Notes: generated from the sequence alone by a model not told the origin. A stretch of 64,000 nt of DNA from Dama dama (GCF_033118175.1 NC_083698.1:72013001-72077000), one strand, 5' to 3'; numbered from the stretch's first letter, positions 11,209 through 22,118 are shown. Translations and numbers: made by a program.

Positions 11209-12321
11209 GAGGGGATCCCAAATGCTGGAGGTGACAGGGCATGGGGTCCTATTTCCATACTGTCCCTCTGCTGAAAAACAGGTAAGTCAAGCTCCTGAAA
11301 AGCATGAAGAAGTGTATGTCCTCTGCCTCCCACTCCTGCAGGGTGAGAAGAGTGGAACAGAAGAGCAGCCAAGACCACACTGGCATCCCTCAGGCCTCAG
11401 GGTGATGGTGGGGCAAGGCTGAGATTTATTATGAAATCAGGTGAGCTGAATATTAGGGAAGGAGGCCACTAACCTGTTTCTTTGAATGCAGCTTGATTTT
11501 CAGTTCTAGATTTGCAGACATTTTTTACTGTCTTTGCATTCATTGAATTGCTCTGGACATGCACAGAGGTTCTTTTCTAGCTCATCCAAACATCCACAGA
11601 GCATTAAGGACTCTTGTCGGAAACAACCATGTTATTCTTTAGCTTCCAGACATTTATTTCTATTATTTTTTTTTGCCATTTTTGTCCTGGTCTTCTGGAT
11701 GTATGTTAAATTCATGATACACAGCTAATGTTTCTATCTTTCATGTTCTCCAGCCTTTTCTTTTTCATTTTAAGTTTTTAAAAATGTTGTTCTACTAATA
11801 AACAACCAGCTGAGTCTTCAAAGACAGCTATTGACTGTTCAGTGTGTACATTTATTTTTACTCAACTTTTTATAATTTTTAAGACCTTTTTCTTATTTTC
11901 TTTTATCTCCATCAGAGCCACTGGTCTTGTTCAGGACATATGTTTTCCTCAGCACCCCCTACAGTACTCTCCTCTGCTTTCTGAGGCAGGTCTGTTTCTC
12001 CTGGGGTGAGTGTCCCACCGGGTCGCCCCAGTCTCCATTCCTGTAGATGTTTTCATTGCATGTGTGGTGATTGCACATGATCTATTTGCGTCATGGGATT
12101 AGTATGTCCCTAGATTAGGTTGACTGGAGGTATGTATGCCCTTGTCAACTTCCGGTGTGAGCACCAAGGCTCACAGCAGACACCCCATGAATTAATGAGA
12201 GGTCAGATTCCGCTGAGGGCTGTGGGAAAGCAGTGGAGTGCTTTGCCCTGTTTCCTCTGGACAGCATATTTCCCCATTCTGAAAACTACTTTTCTCTTCC
12301 TCTGAGTCTGTGTGGAGGATC
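11209..12321. other. Unassigned DNA
   Basis: No repeat or gene recognised. A good splice-donor-like AACAG/GTAAGT sits at about 11277-11286, but an acceptor-like CTCCTGCAG lies only about 60 bases downstream and no coherent exon can be drawn. T-rich around 11640-11800 and 11860-11920. Confidence 0.4.
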
Positions 12322-12575
12322 TTGTTGTTCAGTCGCTCAGTCATGTCCGACTGTTTGCGACCCCATGGACTAACGCATGCCAGGCTTCCCTTCCTTCAAT
12401 ATCTCCTGGACAAAAGAGTTGTCAAGGAGACTTGTCAAGTTGACAAAGGAGTTTGTTGCTCAAACTCATGTCCATTGATTCAAAAATGCCATCCAACCTT
12501 CTCATCCTCTGTCACCCCTTTCTTCTCCTGCCCTTGATCTTTCCCAGCATCAGGGTCTTTTCCAAAGAGTCAGCT
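12322..12575 (-). mobile_element. BovB 3' end, antisense
   Basis: Starts GTTGTTCAGTCGCTCAGTCA and continues to CCATTGATTCAAAAATGCCA, CTCATCCTCTGTCACCCC, TTTCCCAGCATCAGGGTC and AGAGTCAGCTCTTC, the reverse complement of the BovB 3' terminus. Between 12392 and 12450 it carries sequence not in the consensus (TCTCCTGGACAAAAGAGTTG region). Only the last ~250 bases of the LINE inserted. Confidence 0.9.
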
Positions 12576-12919
12576 CTTCTAGTTCCCCTCATTTTCTGCT
12601 TACTTTCTCTTTCAGCTGTCAACCCCCATCTCTGAGGACAGAATTGCAATTTAGCCTGGGGTGGGCACTCCATTCTCAACTGCCCATAGCAGTCACCTCC
12701 AGAGTTTGTGCTCATTACCACTGTGGTATATTTTACCTCCTTTGCAAAATTGCCAAAAGCCTTAAGCAAAGTCACCTATGTAACACCAATACACATCTGT
12801 GCCTTCACATGTCTGAACTTCTCTCTCACCTCTTCTCTGCTGGCCAATTCCCACTCATTGTGCAACATGCCAGGTCTGCATGAGTGTTAGCCTGTGTAAT
12901 TTCTACATCTGAGAGGATA
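12576..12919. other. Unassigned DNA
   Basis: No repeat or gene recognised. Several overlapping frames of 60-87 codons occur on both strands, none with a recognisable domain. Confidence 0.4.
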
Positions 12920-13010
12920 GGGTGGAAAATACTGCTCCCATTTTGCAGATGTGTAAAATGAGATTTGGATAGACCAGGTGAAAGATGTGGTTTGGCCCAG
13001 GCCACACCAG
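12920..13010 (-). repeat. MIR SINE, antisense
   Basis: CTGCTCCCATTTTGCAGATG, then GTGTAAAATGAGATTTGG and GGTTTGGCCCAGGCCACACC, is the reverse complement of the MIR core (CCATTTTACAGATGAGGAAACTG ... TTGCCCAAGGTCACAC). Confidence 0.55.
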
Positions 13011-13360
13011 AATGAATCTTTAATAATGTGAGGTTCAGAGGGGTCACCCACTTTTCTTTCTCTCTGGCACAGCTCACTTTCCTTCCTCATGAATCACTGG
13101 AGCCCTAGAGTGTTTAGTTATATTAAGAGACTTTCTCAAGGCAGTAAGGCCATGCCCACCTACCTCTGTTTATGACTCTCAGGGAGAAATGAGATGTGGC
13201 ATTACTCTAACTGGTTGGGAAACCAGAGCTCTTATCTCTTGAATTTGAGTGATAATACATTATTAAAGAATTTACTGAGAACCTCTGTTGTCTAGAAAAA
13301 TATTAAAGTACTGTGGAAATCCAAAGTTAGTACTATTTGATATAAAATAAGCAAACAGAT
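13011..13360. other. Unassigned DNA
   Basis: No gene or repeat recognised between the MIR and the next Bov-tA. Confidence 0.4.
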
Positions 13361-13575
13361 GGGCTTCCCTGGTGGTTCAGTGGTAAAGAATCTGCCAGCA
13401 ATGCAGGAGTAGCAGGAGATGCAAGTTAGATCGATAGGTCTGAAAGATCCCCTGGAGAAGGGAATGGCCACCCACTCCAGTATTCTTGCCTGGAGAATCC
13501 CTAGACAGAGGAGCTTGGTGAGCTATAGTCCAAAAGGTCTCAAAGAGTCAGACACTACTGAAGTGAAGCATGCAC
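13361..13575 (+). repeat. Bov-tA SINE
   Basis: Head GGCTTCCCTGGTGGTTCAGT, body CACTCCAGTATTCTTGCCTG, end GAGTCAGACACTACTGAAGT. The B box is damaged (AAGTTAGATCGATAG). The 3' tail runs into a GCATGCAC/GCATGCAAATAG imperfect tandem at 13566-13615, an expanded SINE tail. Confidence 0.95.
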
Positions 13576-13623
13576 GCATGCAAATAGCAAGCATGCACGC
13601 AAGCAAATAGATATAGATATTTT

Positions 13624-13849
13624 CATCCTCTTTTTCTAAAAAATTTCACCTATTATTTTCTCTGTAAATTTAGGTGATTGCATGTTGCTAACTCCCAGAT
13701 GATCTGCTAATATTCTTGTCATTTTCCCCCTTCTAATTTCCTTTTTGTTTTCTACCTTCTGTTATTTTCTATCATGTTACTTGGCTTTTCACTTTACTCT
13801 CATATTTTTAGTTTCAGAGAGTTCTTTCTTTGTTCTCTGAGACTGTTGA
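13624..13849. other. Unassigned T-rich DNA
   Basis: T-rich, no repeat identified; it ends at the target site of the small L1 insertion. Confidence 0.4.
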
Positions 13850-13863
13850 AAAACACACACTGA

Positions 13864-13909
13864 ATGTTGTGAAGTAATTAGCCTCCAACTAATAAAAAAA
13901 AAGAAAAGG
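13864..13909 (+). mobile_element. Ultra-short L1 3'-end insertion (46 bp)
   Basis: ATGTTGTGAAGTAATTAGCC, CTCCAACTAATAAAA and an A-rich tail match the extreme 3' end of the bovine L1. A perfect 14-bp target-site duplication, AAAACACACACTGA, lies at 13850-13863 and 13910-13923. So this is a complete target-primed reverse-transcription event that copied only about 30 bases of L1 plus the tail. Confidence 0.85.
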
Positions 13910-13923
13910 AAAACACACACTGA

Positions 13924-14769
13924 GCTCAGAAAAAAATACTTGATAAACCCAGAAAGGAAGCACACATGACTTGCCTTCTAAGTAAGAGAAATCTTGCTTT
14001 CAGAGACCACTGAATGGAGACAGTATTCTCTTTCTGCCCAAACCAGCGTTCTCTATGCACCCTTGTGCCACTGCAGGGGTCCTGATACTGGAACAAAGCT
14101 GGCAGGTATCTGTAGGGTATGCTTGGGAAAGGGGAATCCCCCTCAGTTGTAGAGTTGCTTAGCTCTATATGATGACAACCTGAGAACAATGACAACTAGG
14201 GCTAGAGAAGTGTGTTCAGTGAAAACATAGTCATGTGGGAACTTTGAGTAAATGCAGATTAAAACCAATAATTCACAGTAATTAACCTAGATATCATTGT
14301 AAAGAAAAGAGCTAATACTTTGCTAAAACAGTTAGTGCATAAAAGAAAATATAGGCAGAAGCATAACCAAACGTCAAGAGAATGGCATCTGTACTGTTGA
14401 AGCCAGCTAAGGAGGTTTTGGGGTTAACCTCAGAATTGCATCATGTCTGAATCACAGCTTTTAAAAGCTACAGCTACAGGGAATTAACTGCACAAATCAT
14501 TCTACAATATAAGATTATTGTTTTCAAAGAATTTTTTATTGTCTTTATAAAGTCCTAACTATACTCTATGAATACACCAGAAGCTTGGCAGTTCAGACAC
14601 CAAGGGCTGACATCTAGGAGAGTCTATGTGGAAACTCAGGATGAAAAGCGGTAATATTTGTATTACATTTTAGAATTTTAATACAATTTTTATATCTGTC
14701 ATTTCGTGTGAGATCCAAGCTACTTAGGAATTAAGTAGGAATTTTCTCTGCTTATTTTTCAGGGTCCTT
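13924..14769. other. Unassigned DNA
   Basis: About 850 bases with no repeat that I recognise and no coding signal. The 89-codon minus frame at 13926-14195 has no domain. Confidence 0.4.
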
Positions 14770-14880
14770 ATCTTACAGATAAGAAGTCCAGGGCTGGTGG
14801 GAGCTGCCAATTTGCCTACAACATTATTGCCAGAACAAGCAGGAAGCCAGCTCTTAAATTCCAGAGTCATCTCTTGTTTG
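14770..14880 (-). repeat. Probable MIR, antisense
   Basis: TTATCTTACAGATAAGAAGT, then TTTGCCTACAACATTATTGC and GAAGCCAGCTCTTAAATTCC, follows the reverse-complement MIR order (core, TTGCCC...ACACAGC, CCAGGATTC). Weak but ordered. Confidence 0.45.
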
Positions 14881-15429
14881 TTTTTTCCCTAGTTTCCGGA
14901 GGGCAGGGAGATATGGATGGGTGGCTAACACTCCAGACTAAGAAAACTCAGACATGACCAACACTGGTGCAAGGTGTCAAGGAGGGCTGGATCAACTACT
15001 GCCCTCATGAAACTGAAGTTCAAGAGGCAGATGAAGGAAACATTGCTCCCCACTGTCCTCTGGCTCTGTAAAAAGACTCCATCCAGGCACATGGAGCAGG
15101 CCATGTAATCCAGGCCAGCTGGACAGCTTCAAACTTGCTCCCGCTGCCACCAACCTCTGATATTGCTCACTGCCCATGGCATTCTTCCCTCTGCTCATCT
15201 GGACCTGTGACTCAGCTGTCAGCACACACTGGCCTTTCCTGATCCAGACCTCTGAGGGGGCAGTGTGAACTGACTCACCACAGCCCCATGAGGGACTTGA
15301 AGAAAAGTTCCAATTCCAGTGAAAATCAGGATGTTGGGCAGAATCTAAAGCAAATCTTCAACTTTTCAACAGGGTCTCAAGGTTAGGATGTGAACAAAGC
15401 CCAGTGAGCTAATAGGTCACTGGCCAGAA
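14881..15429. other. Unassigned DNA
   Basis: No repeat or gene recognised. The GC-moderate part 14990-15230 is open on the minus strand for 77 codons with no domain. Confidence 0.4.
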
Positions 15430-15770
15430 ATAATGGCTAAAAACTTCTCAAATCTGGACAAAGTACAGAAGGTGCAAATTAATGAAGTTGAATGAATTCT
15501 AAATAGGATAAACCCAAAGAAAACCACATCAAAACCCCACAAACTTCTGATAACAAAGAAAATATCCTCAAAGCAGTGAGAGAAACAACATCTTATCTAC
15601 AGTGGGAAAATAATTTGAATGATAACAAATTTTTCATCAGAAGCTCTGAATGCCGGAAGAAAGTGGTACACCATTTTTCAAATGATTCAGAAATCAAAAC
15701 ATCTCACGTGAAGAAAACCTTTGGACATTTGTGGGTAGCAGCAAAAATTATCCATATGCTTCCATTCATA
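15430..15770 (+). mobile_element. Old L1 fragment (5' region type)
   Basis: ATCTTATCTACAGTGGGAAA, TTTTTCATCAGAAGCTCTGA, GAATGCCGGAAGAAAGTGGT and CATTTTTCAAATGATTCAGA match the L1M upstream region (consensus ...TTATCTACAGTGGGAAAACAATTC ... TTCTCATCAGAAACCATGGAGGCC). The 129-codon frame at 15576-15965 begins in this L1 and runs out of it, so it is not a gene. Confidence 0.65.
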
Positions 15771-16072
15771 AGAATGGTTATGACCAACAGTGAGCACTCA
15801 GGACATAATACGACCTTACTTGCATCAATTTTTCACTTAAAGATTATAACTGATCAACCAATGGGGCCCTGTCAGATGGGGCAGGGGAAGAGGTCAAGGA
15901 TGAGGCAGGAGGGCCATTTGGCTCAGGTCTCTCCTTCACGAAGGTCTTTCCATTTAAGCCTTTGAGGTCGTCTTCAAATCTGGTTACACACAAAGTCACA
16001 GAGACTCGCCAATAAAATAAAAATAGAGAAGCTCATCATTAAGTTTTAATGGTTATTATAGCCATTACTGAG
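15771..16072. other. Unassigned DNA
   Basis: No repeat or gene recognised. Confidence 0.4.
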
Positions 16073-16303
16073 GCTTCCCAGGTGGCGCTAGAGGTAAAGA
16101 ACCTGCCTGCCAATGCAGGAGGCAAAAGAGACGCAGGTTGGATCCTTGGGTCGGGAAGAGTCCCTGGAGGAGGGCGTGGCAACCCGTTCCAGTATTCTTG
16201 CCTAGAGAATCCCTTGGACAGAGCAGCCTGGCCGGTTACAGTTAGAAGTGTTGCAAAATGTCAAACACGGCTGAAGCAACTTTGCACGGCACAGCACGCA
16301 TAG
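16073..16303 (+). repeat. Bov-tA SINE
   Basis: Head GGCTTCCCAGGTGGCGCTAG with the tRNA-like AGAGGTAAAGAACCTGCCTG, the B-box relic GGTTGGATCCTTG, body GTTCCAGTATTCTTGCC, and end GTCAAACACGGCTGAAGC, then a GCACGGCACAGCACGCA tail. The GGAGGAGGGCGTGGCAACC variant suggests an older subfamily. Confidence 0.94.
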
Positions 16304-17694
16304 ACATTAGAAGATCACAAGGCCTGAGATAAATCCTAAAAATAAATTGTCTTATGATTGGAAACAGACATTGCATTTTTGTGAAAAAAAAGTAGGCATT
16401 AAAAATATTACTTCTGAAGAGTCATCTCTGTTTTAGCTGTTTCTTCTTTCTCCTCCTCCTCCTCTCTCTCTTCTCTCTTTTTTCCTTTAGATAGGCGTAG
16501 TCCAGGATTCTCTGGCCTCTGCCTGGCCCTGGGTAGGCTCTGTCTTCTCCTTATGGATATGAAGCAGAGGGTGATGCAGCTTGTGCAAAAGAAAATCACA
16601 GAGAAGTCAGAATATGGCAGACCCCGGGCAGGGCTCCAGGTCTGACTCACTCCAGAGAAGACAATAGGCCTCACGGTTCTGTGTCTTGTCTATTCGTGAC
16701 CTTGAGCACATTATACAAAGTTTGTCACTAGTCTCGCAGTTTAAGGGAGTTGCAATGAATGCATACCCTTACAGAGGACCTGGAAGCAGACGAAGGAGAC
16801 GGAGGTGGTCTTAGGACTCACAGAGCCCCTGGTGGTAGCTATCATTCCTGTTCTCATTATTCTGGAAGCACTGGTCCCAAGCAAGTTACGTTCTCACCCT
16901 GTTCTTAACATTAAAGTCTAAACGATACTCTGTCCTTTCAGCACCAGAATCCCCAGTGCCCTGCCTGTCCTCACCTACTATAACCGAAACCATAATCGCT
17001 TACTGCTCTCCCATTTAATGAAAATTCTGTCGATGTCTGATGCTGTCTGGCCTTCATCCTCACCTCAGAGCTTTCCTCTAACCTTTTACAAAACCTGAAA
17101 GATGGTTCTCCCTTGAGGTCACTATTCTCCTAAAGTCCCTCAAAGTAAGCTCTCTTCACCTTTCACCCACCTCCCCACCCCATATCTTCCAGTCAGAAAG
17201 TGGCTGGGGTGAGACTTTATCTCCTCATGCTCTTAAAACAAAAATCCTTGCCATGAATGCCTCTCAACTACACTGCCCCACTCCCTGACACAGCTCAGCC
17301 CTCAAATCCCTCTCAGTGTGTATCTCACAGAAAGTCACCCCCTGCCCTCTGAATGACTTTGGACCCTGAAAAATTTCTGCCATCATCCTGGGACATGTAT
17401 GGGTGACACATTCAAGACCTTGGCCTCTCTGAGATTTCCACCTTGAAGAACCTTCTCATCAAATCCTCCTCAAATACTTATTTACAAGACTATCCTGGAC
17501 TTTGTCACCACTGACAGCTGCTTCACCCCCACTACCATAACGTAAGCTTGCTGCTTGTCAATGACAACCTCACCTTCTTCCAACTGACCTGTGTGTCTAC
17601 TCTCCTATTTTCAAGATCATGGGATGCTAACTGTCTACTGGGTCCTCTTATTTTTACTCTTTGTAAACCCTCTTTTGTTTTTACTTCTCTCATT
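16304..17694. other. Unassigned DNA with a pyrimidine tract
   Basis: A near-pure CT tract at 16439-16490 (TCCTCCTCCTCCTCTCTCTC then TTCTCTCTTTTTTCC) ends in TTTAG, an acceptor-like site. The frame after it runs only 51 codons to a stop and no donor follows. The rest (16700-17640) is C/T-rich with no repeat I can name and no open frame of interest. Confidence 0.4.
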
Positions 17695-18165
17695 TTTTAG
17701 TTTATTTTTTACTTTAAATGTAATAAAACTCACTCTTTTTGGTGTCCAGTTTGGTGTGCAGTGAGTTTTGACCAGTGCATAGAAACAATTAACTACTATT
17801 TGCCCAGTTGTGCCCAACTCTTTGCAACCCCATGAACTGTAGCCCACCAGGATCCTCTGTCCATGTAATTTTCCAGGCAAGAATACTAGAGTGGATTGCC
17901 ATTTTCTCCTTCAGGGTATCTTCCTAACTCAGGTATCCAAACCATGACTTTGGCATTGGCAGGCAGATTCTTTACCTCTGCACCACCTGGGAAGCCCCAA
18001 AATATGTAAACATCAATACAATCAACATATAGAACAGGCTCATCACCCCTAAACGTTCCCTGAAGCTGCCCTTTATATTAAATGTTTCCTCTAACCTCAA
18101 CTACAGATCTAATCTGTGTCCCTATGGGTTTGACTTTTCTAGAATGGAAATCTAATCAGAACATC
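17695..18165 (-). mobile_element. Old L1 3' UTR, antisense, split by a SINE
   Basis: 17695-17797 (AATAAAACTCACTCTTTTTG, GTGAGTTTTGACCAGTGCAT) and 17997-18165 (CAACATATAGAACAGGCTCA, GTCCCTATGGGTTTGACTTT) match consecutive parts of a widespread L1M 3' UTR in antisense, separated by the Bov-tA. Confidence 0.6.
17798..17996 (-). repeat. Bov-tA SINE inside L1
   Basis: Plus strand reads TTTGCCCAGTTGTGCCCAAC, TCTTTGCAACCCCATGAACT, ..., GCAGGCAGATTCTTTACCTC and ends CACCACCTGGGAAGCCCC: a full Bov-tA on the minus strand. Confidence 0.94.
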
Positions 18166-18863
18166 ATTGATCTTAATCCGTGATAGAAATTATATCCACG
18201 CAATTGTACAAGGGAGACATTTGAGAATCATCCTCAACAATTCCTTCTACAGCTAATCAATTATTGCCTCTTAACATTTCCAGAATTACGGCTTTCAGTG
18301 AGCTAGGAGAAGTAAGAAAAAATGTTATAGGCGTTTTACACCTAGGCAGCATGGTTTTGATAATAATGGTCATTATTCTTCAGTTTTATTTCAAACTGAA
18401 CACAGATTTTATCAATGTTGGTGTTAGGAGAAAGTGTCGAGAAGCTTTGGGACAGAAAAATCCTGAACTTTTTTTAGACCGTGGAAGGAGAATACTAAAG
18501 AAATAATCTGATACAATTAAAACATTTCCCTGCTATGTGTAGGGACCTTAAGAATAGGAAATTGGTAAAACTGGTTGAAAGATAATCTACTAATTCTTTA
18601 AATCCACTAGGATTTAAAATCAAAACATGTTTTTTCCTGTATCTTACCTGAATATTCAACATTACTTTTAAAATATACTGTTCCATATCTTTCCTCTTGA
18701 TTTCCTCCTGAGCATTTCAAAATTAGGTTTAGTACAGATGGCTATCTGTAATAATATCTGAAGCATGCTTTTATTTTAAACTTTAAACTTTACAAATGTA
18801 ACAAACTAGATATTGAGGATAATTGAACCTGTGTTCTGTAATGAGAATTGCTTATTTTCCTAT
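18166..18863. other. Unassigned AT-rich DNA
   Basis: About 700 bases with no repeat recognised. The 80-codon frame at 18264-18506 includes a hydrophobic run (VLIIMVIILQFYF) but no start context or splice structure supports a gene. Confidence 0.4.
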
Positions 18864-18865
18864 TA

Positions 18866-18906
<41 letters not shown>

Positions 18907-18956
18907 ATTAATCCAGTTTGCTACTATATATATATATACTATATATATATATATAA
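18864..18956. repeat. Compound (TG)n/(AT)n microsatellite
   Basis: A (TG)n run is followed by (TA)n, then a 20-base spacer (AAATTAATCCAGTTTGCTAC), then two more (TA)n runs ending in AAATTC. Expected to be length-polymorphic and to extrude cruciforms. Confidence 0.95.
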
Positions 18957-19427
18957 ATTCCTCATTAGGGGACTGTGATAACCTTCTACAATGTGTAATT
19001 ATCATACATAAATATTAGAACTGTATGCTTTATTCTGCCACATATTTTGTGGGATATTTTATAGTATGAATCTTACTGTGAGTAAGAAATGCCTTCTGTC
19101 TTCTCAGGAACTTCAAATTACTCATGATCTCTCTCTTTAAAAAAAAAATCTATTATAGTCTTTTTATCCCATGATTTCTTACTGCCTGTCCATCAACCTT
19201 TCACTTCCAATGGGACGTTCTTACTGCTTGTAAATGAGCTCAAATTTACTAATTATAAAGAAAAACACTTAACCATCCCCTCCAATACCTCCCCATCTCT
19301 CTTCTTCATATTTGCACCGTCGTGAGGGCTATTTCTATTCTGACTGCATTGCCTCACCTTCCACACCCTTTCTCTTCTAATCCAGTTCTTCTCAGCTATC
19401 AACATTATACCACACTACTGATGTTTC
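18957..19427. other. Unassigned DNA
   Basis: No gene or repeat recognised; an A-run at 19138-19148. Confidence 0.4.
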
Positions 19428-19650
19428 TCAGGGCTTCCCAGATGATGCTAGTGATAAAGAATTTAGCTACCAGTGAAGGAGACATAAGAGACTTGGGTTC
19501 AATCCCTGGGCCAGGAAGATCCCCTGGAGGAGGACATGGCAACCCACTTTAGTATTCTTGCCTGGAGAATCCCACAGACAGAGGAGCCTGGTGCGTTACA
19601 GTCTATAGGGTTGCAAAGAGTCCAACACTACAGAAGCAAGTTAGCAGGCA
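19428..19650 (+). repeat. Bov-tA SINE
   Basis: Head GGGCTTCCCAGATGATGCTA, B-box-like GGGTTCAATCCC, body TAGTATTCTTGCCTGGAGAA, end GAGTCCAACACTACAGAAGC. The flanks ACTGATGTTTCT and ACTGATGTTCTT look like a slightly diverged target-site duplication. Confidence 0.95.
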
Positions 19651-19671
19651 CTCACTGATGTTCTTAAAGGT

Positions 19672-21084
19672 AGATGTTCTTAACCCTGGGTTCACAGACC
19701 TCAGGAATTCATGGAAATAATTTAATGATCCGTGATTGGTGAAGAAAATTGTATCTTTATTTTCATTAACACCATATTGAAATATAGTCCATCTTTAAGT
19801 TGTGAATATAGGCAACAAAACACAAAGGAATTAGCATCATTTATGTTTTTGTCATGAGTCAGAGACATATTTATATTACATTACAGTTGTTGCAGATATC
19901 TCAAAGTATCACTTCAGTTCAGTTCAGTTCAGTCGCTCAGTCATGTCTGACTCTTTGAGACCCCATGGACTGCAGCACACCAGGCTTCCCTGTCCATCAC
20001 CAACTCCCAGAGCTTACTCAAACTCATGTCCATTGAGTCAATGATGGTTATTGATATTTCTCCCGGCAAGCTTGATTCCAGCTTGTTCTTCATCCAGCCC
20101 AGCATTTCTCATGATGTACTCTGCATATAAGTTAAATAAGCAGTGAGACAATATATAGTCTTGACATACTCTTTTCCTGATTTGGAACCAGTTGGTTTTC
20201 CCATGTCCAGTTCTAACTGTTGCTTCCTGACCTGCATACAGATTTCTCAGGTGGCAGGTCAGGTGGTCTGGTATTCCCATCTCTTTCAAAATTTTCTACA
20301 GTTTGTTGTGATCCACTCAGTCAAAGGCTTTGGCATAGTCAATAAAGCAGAAGTAGATGTTTTTCAGGAACTCCCTTGCTTTTTTGATGATCCAACAAAT
20401 GTTGGCAATTTGATCTCTGGTTCCTCTGCCTTTTCTAAAACCAGCTTGAACATCTGGAATTTCATGGTTCACATGCTGTTGAAGCCTGTCTTGGAGAATT
20501 TTGAGCATTACTTTGCTAGCATCTGAGATGAGTGCAGTTGTGCAGTAGTTTGAACTTTCTTTGGGACTGGAGTGAAAACTGACCTTTTCCAGTTCTGTGG
20601 CCACTGCTGAGTTTTCCAGATTTGCTGGCCTATTGAGCACGGCACTTTCACAGCATCATCTTTTATGATTTGAAATAGCTCATCTGGAATTCCATAGCCT
20701 CCACTAGCTTTGTTCCTAGTGATGCTTTCTAAGGATCACTTGACTTCACATTCCAGGATGTCTGGCTCTAAGTGAGTGATCACACTGTCATGGTTATCTG
20801 GGTCATAAAGATCTTTTACATTAATAATATCACTTACATTATTAAAATATCACTTACATTATCAATATTTTTACATAATGGTATTTAAAATGTTAGTAGC
20901 GCACATATTGCCATTAAATATCGCAGCAATTAAAATGTCTTGTAGTTGAATACCATTGTTTTTTTGTAGTAGTCTGTACTTTATATTTTCATTTATAAGC
21001 ATTATTCTGAGAAGAGGTCTATAGTGTTAGCATACTATTGAAATTTGGTAACACAGACATGCACCAATTTTAAGACTCCTGGCT
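19672..21084. mobile_element. Old hAT-like DNA transposon, split by BovB
   Basis: The left part, 19672-19913 (GTTCTTAACCCTGGGTTCAC, GAATATAGGCAACAAAACAC, GTTGTTGCAGATATCTCAAA), and the right part, 20819-21084 (AAAATATCACTTACATTATC, AAGCATTATTCTGAGAAGAG, ending TTTTAAGACTCCTGG), together follow the order of a non-autonomous MER1-type hAT element. The ends GTTCTTAACC and TTAAGACTCC are the inverted termini. The BovB at 19914-20818 sits between them. Family name not assigned; no transposase. Confidence 0.65.
19914..20818 (-). mobile_element. BovB LINE, antisense, internally deleted
   Basis: The left end is the CAGTTCAGTTCAGTTCAG BovB tail with the last ~130 bases of the 3' UTR. At about 20045 it jumps straight to the RT region (TTATTGATATTTCTCCCGGC), skipping roughly 750 bases including the YADD region and the C-terminal domain. 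Minus-strand frames at 20317-20640 (...DVQAGFRKGRGTRDQIANIC... ending IDYAKAFD, RT motif A) and 20038-20289 (...LFNLYAEYIMRNAGLD) are RT pieces in different frames. It is 5' truncated near 20815. Confidence 0.93.
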
Positions 21085-21830
21085 CCCGGTCAACAATGAA
21101 CTCTGTAATCATAATTTTAAAAAACGTCAAATTGACATTTGCCAGCCCTTATTATCCTTGACCCAAGGGCACACCGCTTCCTTCAAACATCGGCTTCCCT
21201 TTCCCTGACCTCTGCTTTCCTGTTTCCCTCTCCCATCCACTTTTCTGGCTGGCATTTTTCTTATCTTTTGAAAGTTCAGGTTATTTCATATGCCAACCAA
21301 ATGTCAGCATCCTCCTGAGTCAACCTCCTCTTCTGTCCTTCTATCTATCCATCGTGTCTTATCCTACAGTTTCAATTACTCCTGATGAAGAGACAGGTCA
21401 CAAAGTTATGTTTTAATTCAGAACACTGCCTTAGATGATCCAAAATCATCTTATTCAACATATCAAAAACTGTGTTCAAAATCTTTCTCTGACACACACT
21501 CTGCAATACCACTAATAGTGATGTGGAAACCGTCCTGTTCATGACCTGTTCTGTGAAGGGCAGGACCACTCATCCAACCAAGGAAACTTCACACCTTCTG
21601 CTCTCACCAGAATATCAAATCTGTTCTCAAATCCTGAAGATTCTGCTCCTGGATCTCTCCTGACTCCGTGTACACCCTTCACTCTAAAGAGCCAGCCTTG
21701 GCCTTCCTACAAAGACTGCATTCCCTCTCTCTTCTCTATGTGGCTGCAATTCACCTTTAATACAAATCATCATACAATTCTGTCCCTGGGAAAGCATATG
21801 GAGAGCTTTGCCCATCCCTCAGGACAAAGA
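21085..21830. other. Unassigned C/T-rich DNA
   Basis: Possibly a degraded L2-type LINE (CTTTTGAAAGTTCAGG, CAACCAAATGTCAGCATCCT), but too weak to call. No gene. Confidence 0.35.
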
Positions 21831-22108
21831 CGGAGAAGGCAATGCACCCCACTCCAGTACTCTTGCCTGGGAAATTCCATGGACAGATGAGCCTGGTGGG
21901 CTGCAGTCCATGGGGTCGCTAGGAGTCGGACATGACTAAGCCAATTCACTTTCACTTTTCACTTTCATGTATTGGAGAAGGAAATGGCAACCCACTCCAG
22001 TGTTCTTGCCTGGAGAATCCCAGGGATAGGGGAGCCTGGTGGGCTGCCGTCTATGGGGTCGCACAGAGTTAGACACGACTGAAGTGACTTAGCAGCAGCA
22101 GCGGCAGC
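21831..22108 (+). repeat. BOVA2 SINE (BovA dimer)
   Basis: Two BovA units in tandem: CGGAGAAGGCAATGCACCCC to CTTTCACTTTTCACTTTC, then GGAGAAGGAAATGGCAACCC to GACTGAAGTGACTTAGCAG with an AGC-repeat tail. A perfect 10-bp target-site duplication, AGGACAAAGA, is at 21821-21830 and 22109-22118. Close to consensus, so fairly young; diagnostic of bovids. Confidence 0.97.
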
Positions 22109-22118
22109 AGGACAAAGA

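Noticed and set aside
11270..11345. Splice-donor-like AACAG/GTAAGT with a nearby acceptor-like CTCCTGCAG
   Set aside because: The implied intron of about 60 bases is too short and no coding frame supports exons on either side.
15576..15965. 129-codon open frame
   Set aside because: The first half is decayed L1 and the second half has no recognisable domain; no splice or promoter context.
16430..16640. Long pyrimidine tract ending in TTTAG, like a 3' splice site
   Set aside because: The following open frame is only about 51 codons, ends in a stop with no donor-like site, and has no recognisable sequence.
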